A stretch of DNA of 36,262 nt from a virus: positions 1-36,262 of the IMG/VR virus record IMGVR_UViG_3300010430_000253; one strand, 5' to 3'. Below, one piece after another: positions 8,797 through 15,959 of this stretch (within the stretch, counting starts at the first letter, position 1; each line of letters opens with the position of its first letter). The notes under the pieces are model-generated. The model saw only the letters and a list, made by a program, of their open reading frames with translations, had not been told where the DNA came from and searched no databases. The translations under genes and the position numbers were made by a program.

Positions 8797-9249
8797 CTAC
8801 TTGAAATACTGAATCGTGACGGCAGTTGCTGCTATACCAGCCGGTGTACCGCCAGTTGGCGCTACGCCAGTCACGTGAATTGTCGTATTCGCTTGAATGT
8901 ACCGCGTCGCGCCATGTGTCAACGCTGGTGAGATCGCCGCAGCAATTGCCGTGGTACCCAAACTTGCAGACAGCGCAAACGCGTCTGTATCTCCGGAAAT
9001 GCCGACGTAAACATACGCAGGCGTTGTAGTAGCCGTAAATGCCTCAGTAACGTCGTACACCGAAATCGCACGCACCTGGCCGCGAAAACCCGGCGGTGAC
9101 TCGATCACCTCGGTCCATCCTTGGCCATAATCCCCCGTTTCAGTCGCAGCGACGTGTGGGAACACGTACGTTACGTCGAACGGCGCGTCCTCCAAGTCCG
9201 GCATAACCAGTGGTGGGATCGCATCTACGAGGTCTGTCAAATTACCCAT
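8797..9249 (-). CDS. Beta-rich virion-region protein, 150 residues
   Basis: The protein begins with a helical/acidic segment (LTDLVDAIPPLVMPDLEDAP), and the rest is Thr/Ala/Gly-rich beta strand typical of phage decoration proteins, head fibres or tail-fibre knobs ('VTGVAPTGGTPAG'). ATG at 9249 has GGAG upstream. It lies between the 257-residue beta protein and the portal. I do not recognise the family; a capsid decoration role is a guess from composition and position. Confidence 0.6.
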   Translation of the reverse strand: MGNLTDLVDAIPPLVMPDLEDAPFDVTYVFPHVAATETGDYGQGWTEVIESPPGFRGQVRAISVYDVTEAFTATTTPAYVYVGISGDTDAFALSASLGTTAIAAAISPALTHGATRYIQANTTIHVTGVAPTGGTPAGIAATAVTIQYFK

Positions 9250-9259
9250 GGTCTAACTC

Positions 9260-10033
9260 CTAAGCATTAAGCAGCAGGATATCTATCTCTGCTGTTGCTG
9301 GAACTGTTGCTGCACTGGCGGTGCCTTGTATCTCAATATCTGTACCAGCGTCAAACACCTGTGGTACCTCAGGACGACAAATATGTGTGTTCTGAAGCAC
9401 CAGATTTCTACCTTTGTTCAACCACACAGTACTGCCTGCCTCGCGTATCAAGAAATCAAACGTACAAGAAGCTGTCACATGCGTTGATGTGTACGTAAGT
9501 TGCTGTATGTATGCTCGCTTACCCGCGGGCACTGTGTAAAAAGCTTGCTGCGTCTGACTAAGGCCAGCACCTATGGTGGCACGAATCGTTGTTGCTACGT
9601 CCGGCGTACCAGTGCTCTGCGTACCCGTCGAGGCGTAGATAATACCAGTGTTGGTACCATTGACTCCCGAACTCGCTACATACATGCGATTCACTCGGAG
9701 AAACGACTTGCCAGTGGTCAGCACCGCCGTTTGCCCGTCCAGCGTCACAGTACTACTGATCTCTGCGAAGTTAGCGTCAAGTCCTTCGATGGTAACGGTC
9801 AGTGCACCGTCACCAGCAGTATTATCATCCGTGTCGTCGGTACTGGTAATGTCCAGCACCGCGGCTGCTGCGGGCCAGGTGTACGCACCATCCTGCAACC
9901 AGATAGTATCTGCCGAGCCAGCTGCTGCGTTAAACCCAAACTTGTGGTTATGCGATTGGTCACGCTGAAACCCAGCTGCGACTCGCACACCCCAAGGAAG
10001 AAATTCGTTGTTTAGTTTAATCTCTTGTGTCAT
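9260..10033 (-). CDS. Beta-rich virion-region protein, 257 residues
   Basis: The protein starts 'NNEFLPWGVRVAAGFQRDQSH' and then is made of Thr/Ala/Gly/Val-rich strands with short loops such as 'DDTDDNTAGDGALTVTIEGL' and 'TVPAGKRAYIQQL'. Such proteins next to terminase in marine and soil podoviruses are usually annotated as virion or hypothetical proteins and could be head fibres or decoration trimers. It sits two bases from terL and eleven bases upstream of the similar 150-residue protein, so the two may work together on the capsid surface. No enzyme motif is visible. Confidence 0.6.
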   Translation of the reverse strand: MTQEIKLNNEFLPWGVRVAAGFQRDQSHNHKFGFNAAAGSADTIWLQDGAYTWPAAAAVLDITSTDDTDDNTAGDGALTVTIEGLDANFAEISSTVTLDGQTAVLTTGKSFLRVNRMYVASSGVNGTNTGIIYASTGTQSTGTPDVATTIRATIGAGLSQTQQAFYTVPAGKRAYIQQLTYTSTHVTASCTFDFLIREAGSTVWLNKGRNLVLQNTHICRPEVPQVFDAGTDIEIQGTASAATVPATAEIDILLLNA

Positions 10034-10034
10034 C

Positions 10035-11861
10035 TTAAGACCCCATCATGGTGCGCGCACCGCGGTGCATGCTGCTTAACCTGTCGCGCCAACTTGCTCG
10101 TTTCTTCAGCACGCTGTAGTTCCGTCCCGGTGACGGCATGTCAGATGCCATCAACGCCAACCAGGCTGCTGCATCGACGTGATCGTCACGCCTACCGTAC
10201 GGAAACTGCAGCAGCTCCGTAACAAATTCATCCACCCAGTCACATTCGTCAGGGTGCGGCAGCCAGACTTTGCCTTGCCGCATAAGTCCCTGCAGGCTGC
10301 GACAACGCTTCAATTTGTTGCCTTCCTGCGCCGGACGAAGTTCCTCAATGTGCATGGCGTATAGTTCCCTATCCTCTATGACGGTGTCGAGCAAAGGCCC
10401 CACGGCCTGCGCTACTTTGTCCTTCTCGATACCCACCGTGTACGGCAAATGCTTCTCATAACTGTCACAGATTTCGTCACATATCGTGAACGCGTCGAAA
10501 TGCCCGTGACGACAGTCAACGAACCAGAACTGCCCTATCGTATCCTTACCCCACGTCATACCGACAGTTTTGTCGTTAACCTCTTTCTGCCCAATAGCCA
10601 GGTCCCAGGCGCTCGCCTTGGTCAGCTCCTCGGGCAGGTCTTCCTTGCGGTAATACTTGATCATCGACTTCTGAAACGCAGCCCCCTCGTCGGGCACCGG
10701 ATTTTGCTGGTAAAGCGCCGCCCAGGTGCGCTCGCCGACTGCCTTACGAATCATCTTCAGCTGCGCGTGGTTGTACCGGTCTGCGTGCAGTGGATCACCT
10801 TTGCGCCGATGTTTCTCGTCATCGACCGCGACTGCCGGGTAACGCACCACCTCGAACACGTCGCCTTCGCCTTCAGCCATATCAGCCTCCAGACGGCCCG
10901 ACAAATCGTCAAGGTGCCAACGCGTCTGAATAACAAGCACTCCGCCACCCGGTGCCAAGCGCGTGTACGCCGTCGATGAATACCACCTTATAATGCCCTC
11001 GCGCTTCAGCTCACTCTCTGCCTCCTGCGAGTTCTTGATCGGATCATCAATGATCAGCACGTGCGCGCCCTTACCCGTGATCGGCCCTTCCACTCCGGCA
11101 GGCAGGAAACCACCTTTCTTCTTCGTCTTCCAGCCCTTGGCGTTCTGGTTCTCAGGGTCAAGATGTGTTGACGGGAACAACACGCTGTACTCTTTATCCC
11201 TGAGTCGCTGACGCACATTCCTGGAAAAGTCCAACGCCAAAGACTCCGCATAAGAACAAACAATAAGCTCCCAGTTAGGATGATGACCCAAGAGCCACGC
11301 CGGAAACTCCTGACTAGCTATCATCGACTTGCCGTGCCGCGGCGGCATCTGCAGCAACAAGCGCGGGTTCTTCCCTTGCTCCACGTCGCGCATGAACTTC
11401 TCCAGGCGAGCGCAAATATCCTTATGCACCCAGCCCGCCAAATAGTCAGGGTTGAACCGCAAGATACTCGCTATCAAGTACTTCCTGGAAAGCTCACGCT
11501 GCGCCAGCTCACGCTGCGCATTGTTATAGTCAACTTCGTCGGCCAGCTCGGCCATTTTCTGCAGCTCGGCATCCTTGTTTTTAAGCGCCCTGGCCGCAGC
11601 GTTTTTCTTCCTCGATGCAATCAGTCGGCGGGTTCGTGTCTTAAGCCGCCGCGCCTTAACCGCAGCTCGCGCTTTAGCACACTCCTCAGGCCACTTCTTC
11701 TCCATCACAGTGAGCCATCTGCCGTTTATTTTCAGTGGTATGGGCTTTCGCTTGCGCTTACCTTCTAACCGCGCCTGGTTCTGAGCGTCGTGGCGCATGC
11801 GCTCGAAATACGCGCGCTTAACCCGGGCAGTCTGCTGCTTATTCAAAAGCTGGCTCTTCAC
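10035..11861 (-). CDS. terL: Terminase large subunit
   Basis: This 608-residue DNA-packaging motor cuts concatemers and pumps DNA through the portal. The ATPase has an adenine/Walker A segment 'MPPRHGKS' at about 172-179 and a Walker B 'HVLIIDDP' with the acidic pair near 272-273. The nuclease domain begins with 'SAWDLAIG' (Asp near 420) and ends with the conserved 'RDDHVDAAAWL'. The start is GTG 11861 with AAAGGTG upstream, overlapping terS by 23 bases. It is longer than the usual 450-520 residues because of an N-terminal, highly basic, helical extension of about 120 residues rich in Lys/Arg/Ala. Confidence 0.93.
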   Translation of the reverse strand: MKSQLLNKQQTARVKRAYFERMRHDAQNQARLEGKRKRKPIPLKINGRWLTVMEKKWPEECAKARAAVKARRLKTRTRRLIASRKKNAAARALKNKDAELQKMAELADEVDYNNAQRELAQRELSRKYLIASILRFNPDYLAGWVHKDICARLEKFMRDVEQGKNPRLLLQMPPRHGKSMIASQEFPAWLLGHHPNWELIVCSYAESLALDFSRNVRQRLRDKEYSVLFPSTHLDPENQNAKGWKTKKKGGFLPAGVEGPITGKGAHVLIIDDPIKNSQEAESELKREGIIRWYSSTAYTRLAPGGGVLVIQTRWHLDDLSGRLEADMAEGEGDVFEVVRYPAVAVDDEKHRRKGDPLHADRYNHAQLKMIRKAVGERTWAALYQQNPVPDEGAAFQKSMIKYYRKEDLPEELTKASAWDLAIGQKEVNDKTVGMTWGKDTIGQFWFVDCRHGHFDAFTICDEICDSYEKHLPYTVGIEKDKVAQAVGPLLDTVIEDRELYAMHIEELRPAQEGNKLKRCRSLQGLMRQGKVWLPHPDECDWVDEFVTELLQFPYGRRDDHVDAAAWLALMASDMPSPGRNYSVLKKRASWRDRLSSMHRGARTMMGS

Positions 11862-12396
11862 GCACCTTTAACGGCTTGCGCGAAGCACGAAGGTCTGGGT
11901 CGAGCGGCTCTGCGCTTGCCTCAGGCTCCTCGACCACCGTAAACTCCGCATCGACCGCGTCCGCCATACGGCCTCCAGCCATTCGCCTGAGGTCTTCATC
12001 AGTCATCTCCTTAAGCTCGTCCTTGGAATAGTCACGAATCTCCAGGATTCGCTTGGTGGGTTCGTAGCTGCCGAGCAACTTACCTATCTCGCGCCACGCC
12101 ATCACCAACTCTGCAGAAGTTGCTGCTGCATTAACCGCGTCCATCATGCCGCTTAGTACGTCGCTCTTAGTGAGTAGGTCTACGCTCTTGGTGCTCTCAT
12201 TAATAAGATACCGAATAGCTGCCAAAACCTTCGGGTTCTTAGCCAACGAAGGAGCTGAATGGTCTGCCGCACCTGCGGCACGCGCCGCCGCCGCAGAGGT
12301 CAATCCCTGCAGACGCCCCTCAACATAATTCTTCTGGATAATTGTCAGAATAGTGTACGGATTATTCTCAGTGAGCTTGAGTTCGGTTTTAGCCAC
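11839..12396 (-). CDS. terS: Terminase small subunit
   Basis: A 185-residue protein. A helix-turn-helix near residues 20-60 ('EGRLQGLTSAAAARAAG', 'KNPKVLAAIRYLI') is typical of phage small terminases that recognise the packaging site. The central helices with 'MDAVNAAATSAELVMAWREIGKLLGSYEPTK' match the oligomerisation core. The C-terminus is acidic. The start is GTG (12396), with AAGAG upstream. It overlaps both neighbours and is immediately upstream of terL, the classic arrangement. Identification rests on the HTH pattern and position. Confidence 0.8.
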   Translation of the reverse strand: MAKTELKLTENNPYTILTIIQKNYVEGRLQGLTSAAAARAAGAADHSAPSLAKNPKVLAAIRYLINESTKSVDLLTKSDVLSGMMDAVNAAATSAELVMAWREIGKLLGSYEPTKRILEIRDYSKDELKEMTDEDLRRMAGGRMADAVDAEFTVVEEPEASAEPLDPDLRASRKPLKVREEPAFE

Positions 12397-12598
12397 TCTT
12401 CAACTCACTCAGCTCCTGGCTTTGCGCCAAGACCTTGGAGCGGAGCCGGACAACACTGGCACGCAGCTCGCGTTCCTCACGCCTGCGCTTGGCACGCCAG
12501 GCCTTCATATAATTACTGTGGCAATCCTTACAATACCGCTGTCCGTAGCGCTGCGGCTTCGAACAAGCTGGCATGCTGCAGAGCTTGGCGTCTGACAT
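12389..12598 (-). CDS. Small zinc-binding / coiled-coil protein
   Basis: A 69-residue protein. It starts with four cysteines in a C-x4-C ... C-x2-C arrangement ('CSMPACSKPQRYGQRYCKDC'), a treble-clef or HNH-like zinc knuckle. A strongly basic stretch (KAWRAKRRREERE) and a leucine-spaced helix follow. It is encoded between terS and the 115-residue gene, with short overlaps on both sides. It could be a nucleic-acid-binding cofactor of packaging or a relic of an HNH protein; catalytic histidines are missing. Confidence 0.6.
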   Translation of the reverse strand: MSDAKLCSMPACSKPQRYGQRYCKDCHSNYMKAWRAKRRREERELRASVVRLRSKVLAQSQELSELKSG

Positions 12599-12945
12599 TA
12601 GCTGATCCTAAGAACGTCGTTCTGGTCTCGTAGAACAGCAGGATACTCCCCGGGTCGCATATTTGCCATAGACAGCCCCGGGGTGTCCTCAAACTTAATC
12701 TCAACGTCGTGCACAGTGACCACCGGGTAGTGATCACTGAGCTCTCGATGGGCTACGCCCACCGAGGTCTTAAACACCAGCCGGTAGCCGGTTTCGTCAT
12801 GCACCAACTTCGCTGCGACCGTATTAGTACCAATCACGTAGCGCTCGGCACCATAAATAGTAACAAGCGCTGAACGCCACGGTGGATTAGTAACTGGCAT
12901 CTTGGTGACAATGCCACAACGTTCTAGAATGCTTTGCTCATTCAT
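12598..12945 (-). CDS. Hypothetical protein, 115 residues
   Basis: A small mixed alpha/beta protein with no motif I recognise. It contains 'RYVIGTNTVAAKLVHDE' and 'VVTVHDVEIKFEDTPG', suggesting a compact beta-sandwich. It is translationally coupled to both neighbours (TGATG with the upstream 34-residue gene; its stop overlaps the start of the zinc protein). Confidence 0.6.
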   Translation of the reverse strand: MNEQSILERCGIVTKMPVTNPPWRSALVTIYGAERYVIGTNTVAAKLVHDETGYRLVFKTSVGVAHRELSDHYPVVTVHDVEIKFEDTPGLSMANMRPGEYPAVLRDQNDVLRIS

Positions 12946-13049
12946 CAGCTATAACTCCAATTGCCAGGTGTGCGGTCAATCTTCCTCTGGTCAATCTTCC
13001 AGTAAGCCCAGCGGCACTTCGTAGTATCCGTCTTGTCGTCGAACTTCAT
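12945..13049 (-). CDS. 34-residue Lys/Trp-rich mini-protein
   Basis: ATG at 13049 opens a 34-codon frame ending in TGA that overlaps the ATG of the next gene (TGATG), a coupling typical of this operon. The product is basic and rich in Trp/Tyr (KCRWAYWKIDQRKIDR). An internal short DNA repeat, GAAGATTGACC, occurs twice. No strong ribosome site is visible. Function unknown. Confidence 0.45.
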   Translation of the reverse strand: MKFDDKTDTTKCRWAYWKIDQRKIDRTPGNWSYS

Positions 13050-13140
13050 GTTGACTGTTAGTTCATCATCCGCAGGATTTGGAGTTAAGTACAGCCACAG
13101 CCCCCGTGGTGGGGGCCTTGTTGATGTGGTGGTCCAGATG
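13050..13140. other. Short gap with a GC-rich hairpin
   Basis: Between two small minus-strand genes lies a perfect 6-bp GC stem, GCCCCC (13100-13105) / GGGGGC (13111-13116), with loop GTGGT. No T-run follows on either strand, so it is not a standard terminator. It may stabilise or process the transcript. Confidence 0.45.
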
Positions 13141-13317
13141 TTAGTGAACCTTCTGAAATTCTTGCAAGGCTGCGTTGAGATCGAACTTGGTCATCTCCAC
13201 TGGTACTTGATATGTCCTGATTTGTCCGCGTTGAAAACCTTTCTTAAGGCCGCAGAGGAATGCTTCGTCTTGCGGTTGTAGTTTGATGGGTAATTCTAGT
13301 TGGAATGGGTCACGCAT
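13141..13317 (-). CDS. 58-residue hypothetical protein
   Basis: ATG at 13317 is preceded by GGAAGA at the right distance, and the frame stays open for 58 codons with normal codon use. The product begins 'RDPFQLELPIKLQPQDEAF' and ends with a helical 'MTKFDLNAALQEFQKVH'. It lies in the minus-strand leader of the late operon, after a weak terminator. Its family is unknown. Confidence 0.65.
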   Translation of the reverse strand: MRDPFQLELPIKLQPQDEAFLCGLKKGFQRGQIRTYQVPVEMTKFDLNAALQEFQKVH

Positions 13318-13341
13318 GGGTTTCTTCCTATTAGGGTGGGG

Positions 13342-13366
13342 AAAAACCTACCCCTTTGAGGTAGGT
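13342..13366 (-). terminator. Weak terminator or attenuator in the late leader
   Basis: The stem CCTACC (13347-13352) / GGTAGG (13360-13365), loop of seven, is followed on the minus strand by TTTTT. The stop codon of the 94-residue gene lies inside the stem. Only 6 bp, so it could attenuate the late transcript rather than end it. Confidence 0.5.
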
Positions 13367-13632
13367 AAGGGGGATGCAAACATAATTACTTTGCCGTCTT
13401 CGAGTTCGAAGTATTCTCGTTTGATGTTGCCGTTGGTCTGAGTACGAGGTGCTCCGTACAAAGTGCGGAGGTGATCACGGTGGAAGTTGAACATCTGCGA
13501 CTTGCCACGTTGGCGGCTAACTCTAAACAGCTGACTCTTGCTCGTCAGTAGGTGCTTCACATCTTCGTACAAGACCCAAGACCCCTCAGGGTCTTCGTCA
13601 CGTCGTACGTCGTCTACAGTGTATCGCTTCAT
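13348..13632 (-). CDS. Hypothetical protein, first gene of the minus-strand unit
   Basis: A 94-residue basic protein (KRYTVDDVRRDEDPEGSW; 'HLLTSKSQLFRVSRQRGKS'; 'YFELEDGKVIMFASPL'). It is the first gene leftwards from the divergent control region, so it is probably expressed first from the leftward promoter. No clear Shine-Dalgarno lies before ATG 13632. No recognised domain; its size and charge would suit a small nucleic-acid-binding protein. Confidence 0.55.
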   Translation of the reverse strand: MKRYTVDDVRRDEDPEGSWVLYEDVKHLLTSKSQLFRVSRQRGKSQMFNFHRDHLRTLYGAPRTQTNGNIKREYFELEDGKVIMFASPLPTSKG

Positions 13633-13922
13633 TGTTCTACGATAACTGAAATACGGAAAAATTACAAGCGTTTTCGCATAAAACTACCCCTCCCGTAGTA
13701 CCACGAGCAAGCACGCCCACCCCATTCGCAATCACTACCATCCAACCTCGAATCCGTCCATCACGTAACTGGGCCCCGTCGATTCTCCTGCGATCAGCTA
13801 GCGAGCACTGGTCTGGCAGCACCTGGCTACTAAGCACTGAGCACTGGTTAACTTCAATGCCCCGCTGATCGCTGGTAGTTGGTTTGTGTAATTAATGTTG
13901 ATTACGTAATGGAGTACACACC
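13633..13922. promoter_or_regulatory. Divergent control region between the two arms
   Basis: A 290-base gene-free stretch where leftward (late) and rightward (early) transcription diverge. It contains a perfect 9-bp inverted repeat GCGATCAGC (13790-13798) / GCTGATCGC (13864-13872) and two direct copies of AGCACTGGT between the arms. On the minus strand a possible -35/-10 pair, TTGTAA (13667-13662) and TTATCG (13645-13640), lies close to ATG 13632; it would give a nearly leaderless message and is only suggestive. Confidence 0.55.
13879..13910 (+). promoter_or_regulatory. Rightward promoter-like box, copy A
   Basis: TTGGTTTGTGTAATTAA is followed by TGATTACGTAAT, which includes the perfect palindrome ATTACGTAAT (13901-13910). 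The same two blocks, slightly changed, recur at 15374-15410 upstream of the next rightward operon. In both places they follow an inverted repeat and precede a GGAG-ATG start, so they are probably phage-specific promoters or activator sites. Confidence 0.45.
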
Positions 13923-14216
13923 ATGGCTACACGCATTGAGAACTTGCAAGTTTCGCTCTTCCTTAACGATCGTCCGGGCAACCACTCGTACATCCAGAAC
14001 CAGTCACGGCCCATGCTCAGTGGTTCGCTCTACAATCCCAGTGACGCGGACATCACCATCGTCATTCCTGCCAAGGGTCGCACCTACCTTCCGGGCCTGT
14101 TCGACAATAGCAAGTACGCCAACGTCGAGACCAAGCTCACCAAGACCGCAGTGACCGTCAAGCTCCCCATCGGCGGCACCACGCCAGTCTTCAACTCCGG
14201 CAAGGTTAAGAACTAA
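13923..14216 (+). CDS. First rightward early protein, 97 residues
   Basis: The first gene to the right of the divergent region. ATG 13923 has GGAG seven bases upstream, and the promoter-like box A ends just before it. The product is basic and beta-rich ('QNQSRPMLSGSLYNPSDADI', 'AVTVKLPIGGTTPV'). As the first product of the early operon it could be abundant and act on host functions. I do not recognise the family. Confidence 0.65.
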   Translation: MATRIENLQVSLFLNDRPGNHSYIQNQSRPMLSGSLYNPSDADITIVIPAKGRTYLPGLFDNSKYANVETKLTKTAVTVKLPIGGTTPVFNSGKVKN

Positions 14217-14303
14217 GCCACTATCGGGCTGACATCCCGTGAACACTGTCACCAAGTCCTGATAGACCCGTCAGGCTATTGGCTGCGGCTGATAGAGCAC
14301 GTC

Positions 14304-14705
14304 ATGAGTCCTGACGTTAACTGGGCTCTTCACCTTTTTTTACTCATCAACCTCGCTGTGGGGTGCTTCATTTCCTTGCAGCTGACTACATCGTCCGCAT
14401 GGGTGGGCTTTTTCCTACCCGAGTGGGCATTTTCCCATAACTTGGAGATTTTCATGAAACTCACAATCTACTACCTCGTTAAATTCTTACTCGTCGCTTC
14501 ATACACATACATCATAGTATTTCTCTTCCACTACAGCCTCATGCCACTAATCACTCTATACGGTTTCTGGCCATTCATCGGCACTATCACCTTCATGTCA
14601 TTCGCTGCTTTCATCATCAGTGCCGCCTTTTTCTTCATCCCTAAACCTAAATCACCACAAGCTACACACCGCCACCCTGATCTCACAAAGGAAACACAAT
14701 CATGA
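14304..14705 (+). CDS. Membrane protein with about four hydrophobic segments
   Basis: The frame from ATG 14304 encodes 133 residues with hydrophobic segments near 8-30, 35-50, 54-75 and 80-115, ending in a short polar tail. ATG 14454 (GGAG six bases upstream) is better placed for translation and would give an 83-residue protein with two membrane spans. Both are possible, or the two starts may be used as in dual-start holins. The inner membrane is the likely location; an exclusion or holin-like role is only a guess. Its stop overlaps the next start. Confidence 0.5.
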   Translation: MSPDVNWALHLFLLINLAVGCFISLQLTTSSAWVGFFLPEWAFSHNLEIFMKLTIYYLVKFLLVASYTYIIVFLFHYSLMPLITLYGFWPFIGTITFMSFAAFIISAAFFFIPKPKSPQATHRHPDLTKETQS

Positions 14706-14893
14706 ATCTCAACCGCATACGCAACTCAGCAATCGACAAATCAATCAAGCTACTCAAACAAGCCAAAGCCAAGCCAACACCAGCTAGTACTGAACTCAAA
14801 CACTTGCTCGACAATCCTGAACTCTCCAACGCCGACAAAATCAAAGCACTCAACTTCGTCGCCAAGCAAATCAAGGAGACACAAGATGCTTGA
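14702..14893 (+). CDS. Small basic helical protein, 63 residues
   Basis: ATG 14702 follows AAAGGA and overlaps the stop of the membrane protein gene. The product is helical with a Lys/Ala-rich first half (SIKLLKQAKAKPTPAS) and 'NADKIKALNFVAKQIKETQ' near the end. It resembles short phage proteins of unknown function. Strongly C-over-G on the coding strand. Confidence 0.6.
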   Translation: MNLNRIRNSAIDKSIKLLKQAKAKPTPASTELKHLLDNPELSNADKIKALNFVAKQIKETQDA

Positions 14894-14972
14894 ACTAATC
14901 GGATTCCTCGCTGTTTGTTTTCTTGCCTACCAATGGTTCGACCAACAATACGGAGATCACGATGATGACTAG
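14886..14972 (+). CDS. 28-residue single-pass membrane mini-protein
   Basis: ATG 14886 has GGAG seven bases upstream, overlaps the stop of the previous gene and itself overlaps the start of the next one. The product is one hydrophobic span (LELIGFLAVCFLAYQWF) with an acidic tail ending in three Asp. Good ribosome site and double overlap argue for a real gene. Confidence 0.55.
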   Translation: MLELIGFLAVCFLAYQWFDQQYGDHDDD

Positions 14973-15219
14973 CTCCCCTGTGATTCATCTACGACCCGCA
15001 ACAGCCTGCCACAAAGCCATGACCGGTATCTTACAAACCGAATGTCAAACCTGTCACATACTCATAGACATCGACGTTCAACTTATCAAAGACTTACCAC
15101 CATGCAAAAACTGTGGTCCTACCCAATGGCACTATGTCACACCCGCCATTGATATCCTCAACACTCTCGGCTATACCAAACACTTAGCCGAACAACACGC
15201 TCCACTCACCAATAAATAA
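14962..15219 (+). CDS. Zinc-ribbon protein, 85 residues
   Basis: Start chosen at ATG 14962 because GGAG lies six bases before it; a further ATG follows immediately. Two cysteine pairs, 'CQTC' and 'CKNC', about 25 residues apart form a likely zinc ribbon. It is one of several small zinc-ribbon proteins in the rightward region. A terminator follows, so it is the last gene of this first early operon. Function unknown. Confidence 0.65.
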   Translation: MMTSSPVIHLRPATACHKAMTGILQTECQTCHILIDIDVQLIKDLPPCKNCGPTQWHYVTPAIDILNTLGYTKHLAEQHAPLTNK

Positions 15220-15231
15220 CTAACACCAAGT

Positions 15232-15277
15232 CCTAGTTCATACCCAACAAGTATGAGCTAGGCGTTTCCTCTTTTTT
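15232..15277 (+). terminator. Rho-independent terminator of the first rightward operon
   Basis: A 12-bp stem, CCTAGTTCATAC (15232-15243) / GTATGAGCTAGG (15251-15262), has one T-G wobble and loop CCAACAA. It is followed by CGTTTCCTC and then six T residues (15272-15277). Confidence 0.8.
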
Positions 15278-15303
15278 ACCTATAGCCTAATAGTGGGTAC
15301 TAA

Positions 15304-15357
15304 CCCCACGAGCAGCTACGTAGTGAGTATCACGAACTACGCTGCTCGCTGGTGGGG
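15304..15357. other. Long interrupted stem-loop in control region B
   Basis: Three nested stems share one 11-base loop (15325-15335): CCCCA/TGGGG (15304-15308 and 15353-15357), CGAGCAG/CTGCTCG (15309-15315 and 15342-15348) and CGTAGT/ACTACG (15319-15324 and 15336-15341), with small internal bulges. There is no T-run after it, so it is not a simple terminator. It could be a DNA cruciform, an operator for a dimeric regulator, or a structured leader/sRNA. Confidence 0.7.
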
Positions 15358-15373
15358 TGGTGGGTGTATTTAA

Positions 15374-15410
15374 TTGGTTGTGCGAATTAAGAAACGACTG
15401 ATTATGTAAG
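15374..15410 (+). promoter_or_regulatory. Rightward promoter-like box, copy B
   Basis: TTGGTTGTGCGAATTAA and then TGATTATGTAAG repeat the two blocks of box A (13879-13910), with longer spacing between them. Box B lies after a terminator and a stem-loop and before the next operon, whose first start codon is at 15442. The position and the shared blocks suggest a second rightward promoter of the same class. Confidence 0.45.
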
Positions 15411-15441
15411 TAATTAAACTTTTAATTAGTAGGAGACAATC

Positions 15442-15495
15442 ATGAACTGTTACACAGGTATTGGCGCAAGACAGACACCCGCTGATGGAGACTAA
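15442..15495 (+). pseudogene. 5' remnant of a SLOG/DprA-like gene
   Basis: ATG 15442 with GGAG upstream opens a 17-codon frame, MNCYTGIGARQTPADGD, then TAA. 'Y-T-G-I-G-(A/S)-R-x-T-P' is the N-terminal nucleotide-binding motif of phage SLOG/DprA-like Rossmann proteins of about 150-200 residues, which often sit beside macro-domain genes. Here everything after the motif is missing and the macro gene begins two bases later. The ribosome sites GGAGACAATCATGAA (15432-) and GGAGACTAATCATGAA (15487-) are near-identical, so a deletion between similar repeats is plausible. The peptide may still be translated. Confidence 0.55.
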
Positions 15496-15497
15496 TC

Positions 15498-15959
15498 ATG
15501 AAACGCGAATTCGGAAACATGTGGACCATCTTCGACCACACCGACAACTTCATCATCACTACTAACTCGTACATACGTGCAGATGGTGCACTTGTTATGG
15601 GACGTGGTATCGCAGCTGAAGTCAAAGCACGATACCCCCACGTACCTCACGAACTTGGTGCAATGATTAACCATCTCAGCCTATATGGCCTGGTCACTTT
15701 GATGACCAAGCAAGGCCTACCTACTATTAGTGCATTCCAAGTTAAATATCACTACTCAGACCCGGCAACGCTAGAACTCATTCAATACTCAACCACGTAC
15801 CTGGACACACTAGCATCAGAAATACCTGAATGTCGCTTCGACATGAACTTCCCTGGCATCGGCAATGGCAAGCTTGCCTACGACGATGTCCTACCCATAA
15901 TTCAACAACTCCCAGATAACATACATATCTGGACATTCCACCCTGGAGACAACTCATGA
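15498..15959 (+). CDS. Macro-domain protein (ADP-ribose binding)
   Basis: A 153-residue single-domain protein. 'FIITTNSYIRADGALVMGRGIA' near residues 12-35 matches the macro-domain start with the ADP-ribose-binding G-x-G loop; 'FPGIGNGKLAYDD' near 118-130 matches the second ligand loop (usually 'PGIG.G'), followed by the terminal strand 'NIHIWTFHP'. Macro domains bind or hydrolyse ADP-ribose, ADP-ribose-1''-phosphate or ADP-ribose on proteins and nucleic acids. In phages they are thought to process NAD-derived metabolites or counter NAD-based immunity. ATG 15498 has GGAG seven bases upstream. Its neighbours include a SLOG-like remnant upstream and a Tad2-like gene 4.5 kb downstream. Confidence 0.82.
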   Translation: MKREFGNMWTIFDHTDNFIITTNSYIRADGALVMGRGIAAEVKARYPHVPHELGAMINHLSLYGLVTLMTKQGLPTISAFQVKYHYSDPATLELIQYSTTYLDTLASEIPECRFDMNFPGIGNGKLAYDDVLPIIQQLPDNIHIWTFHPGDNS

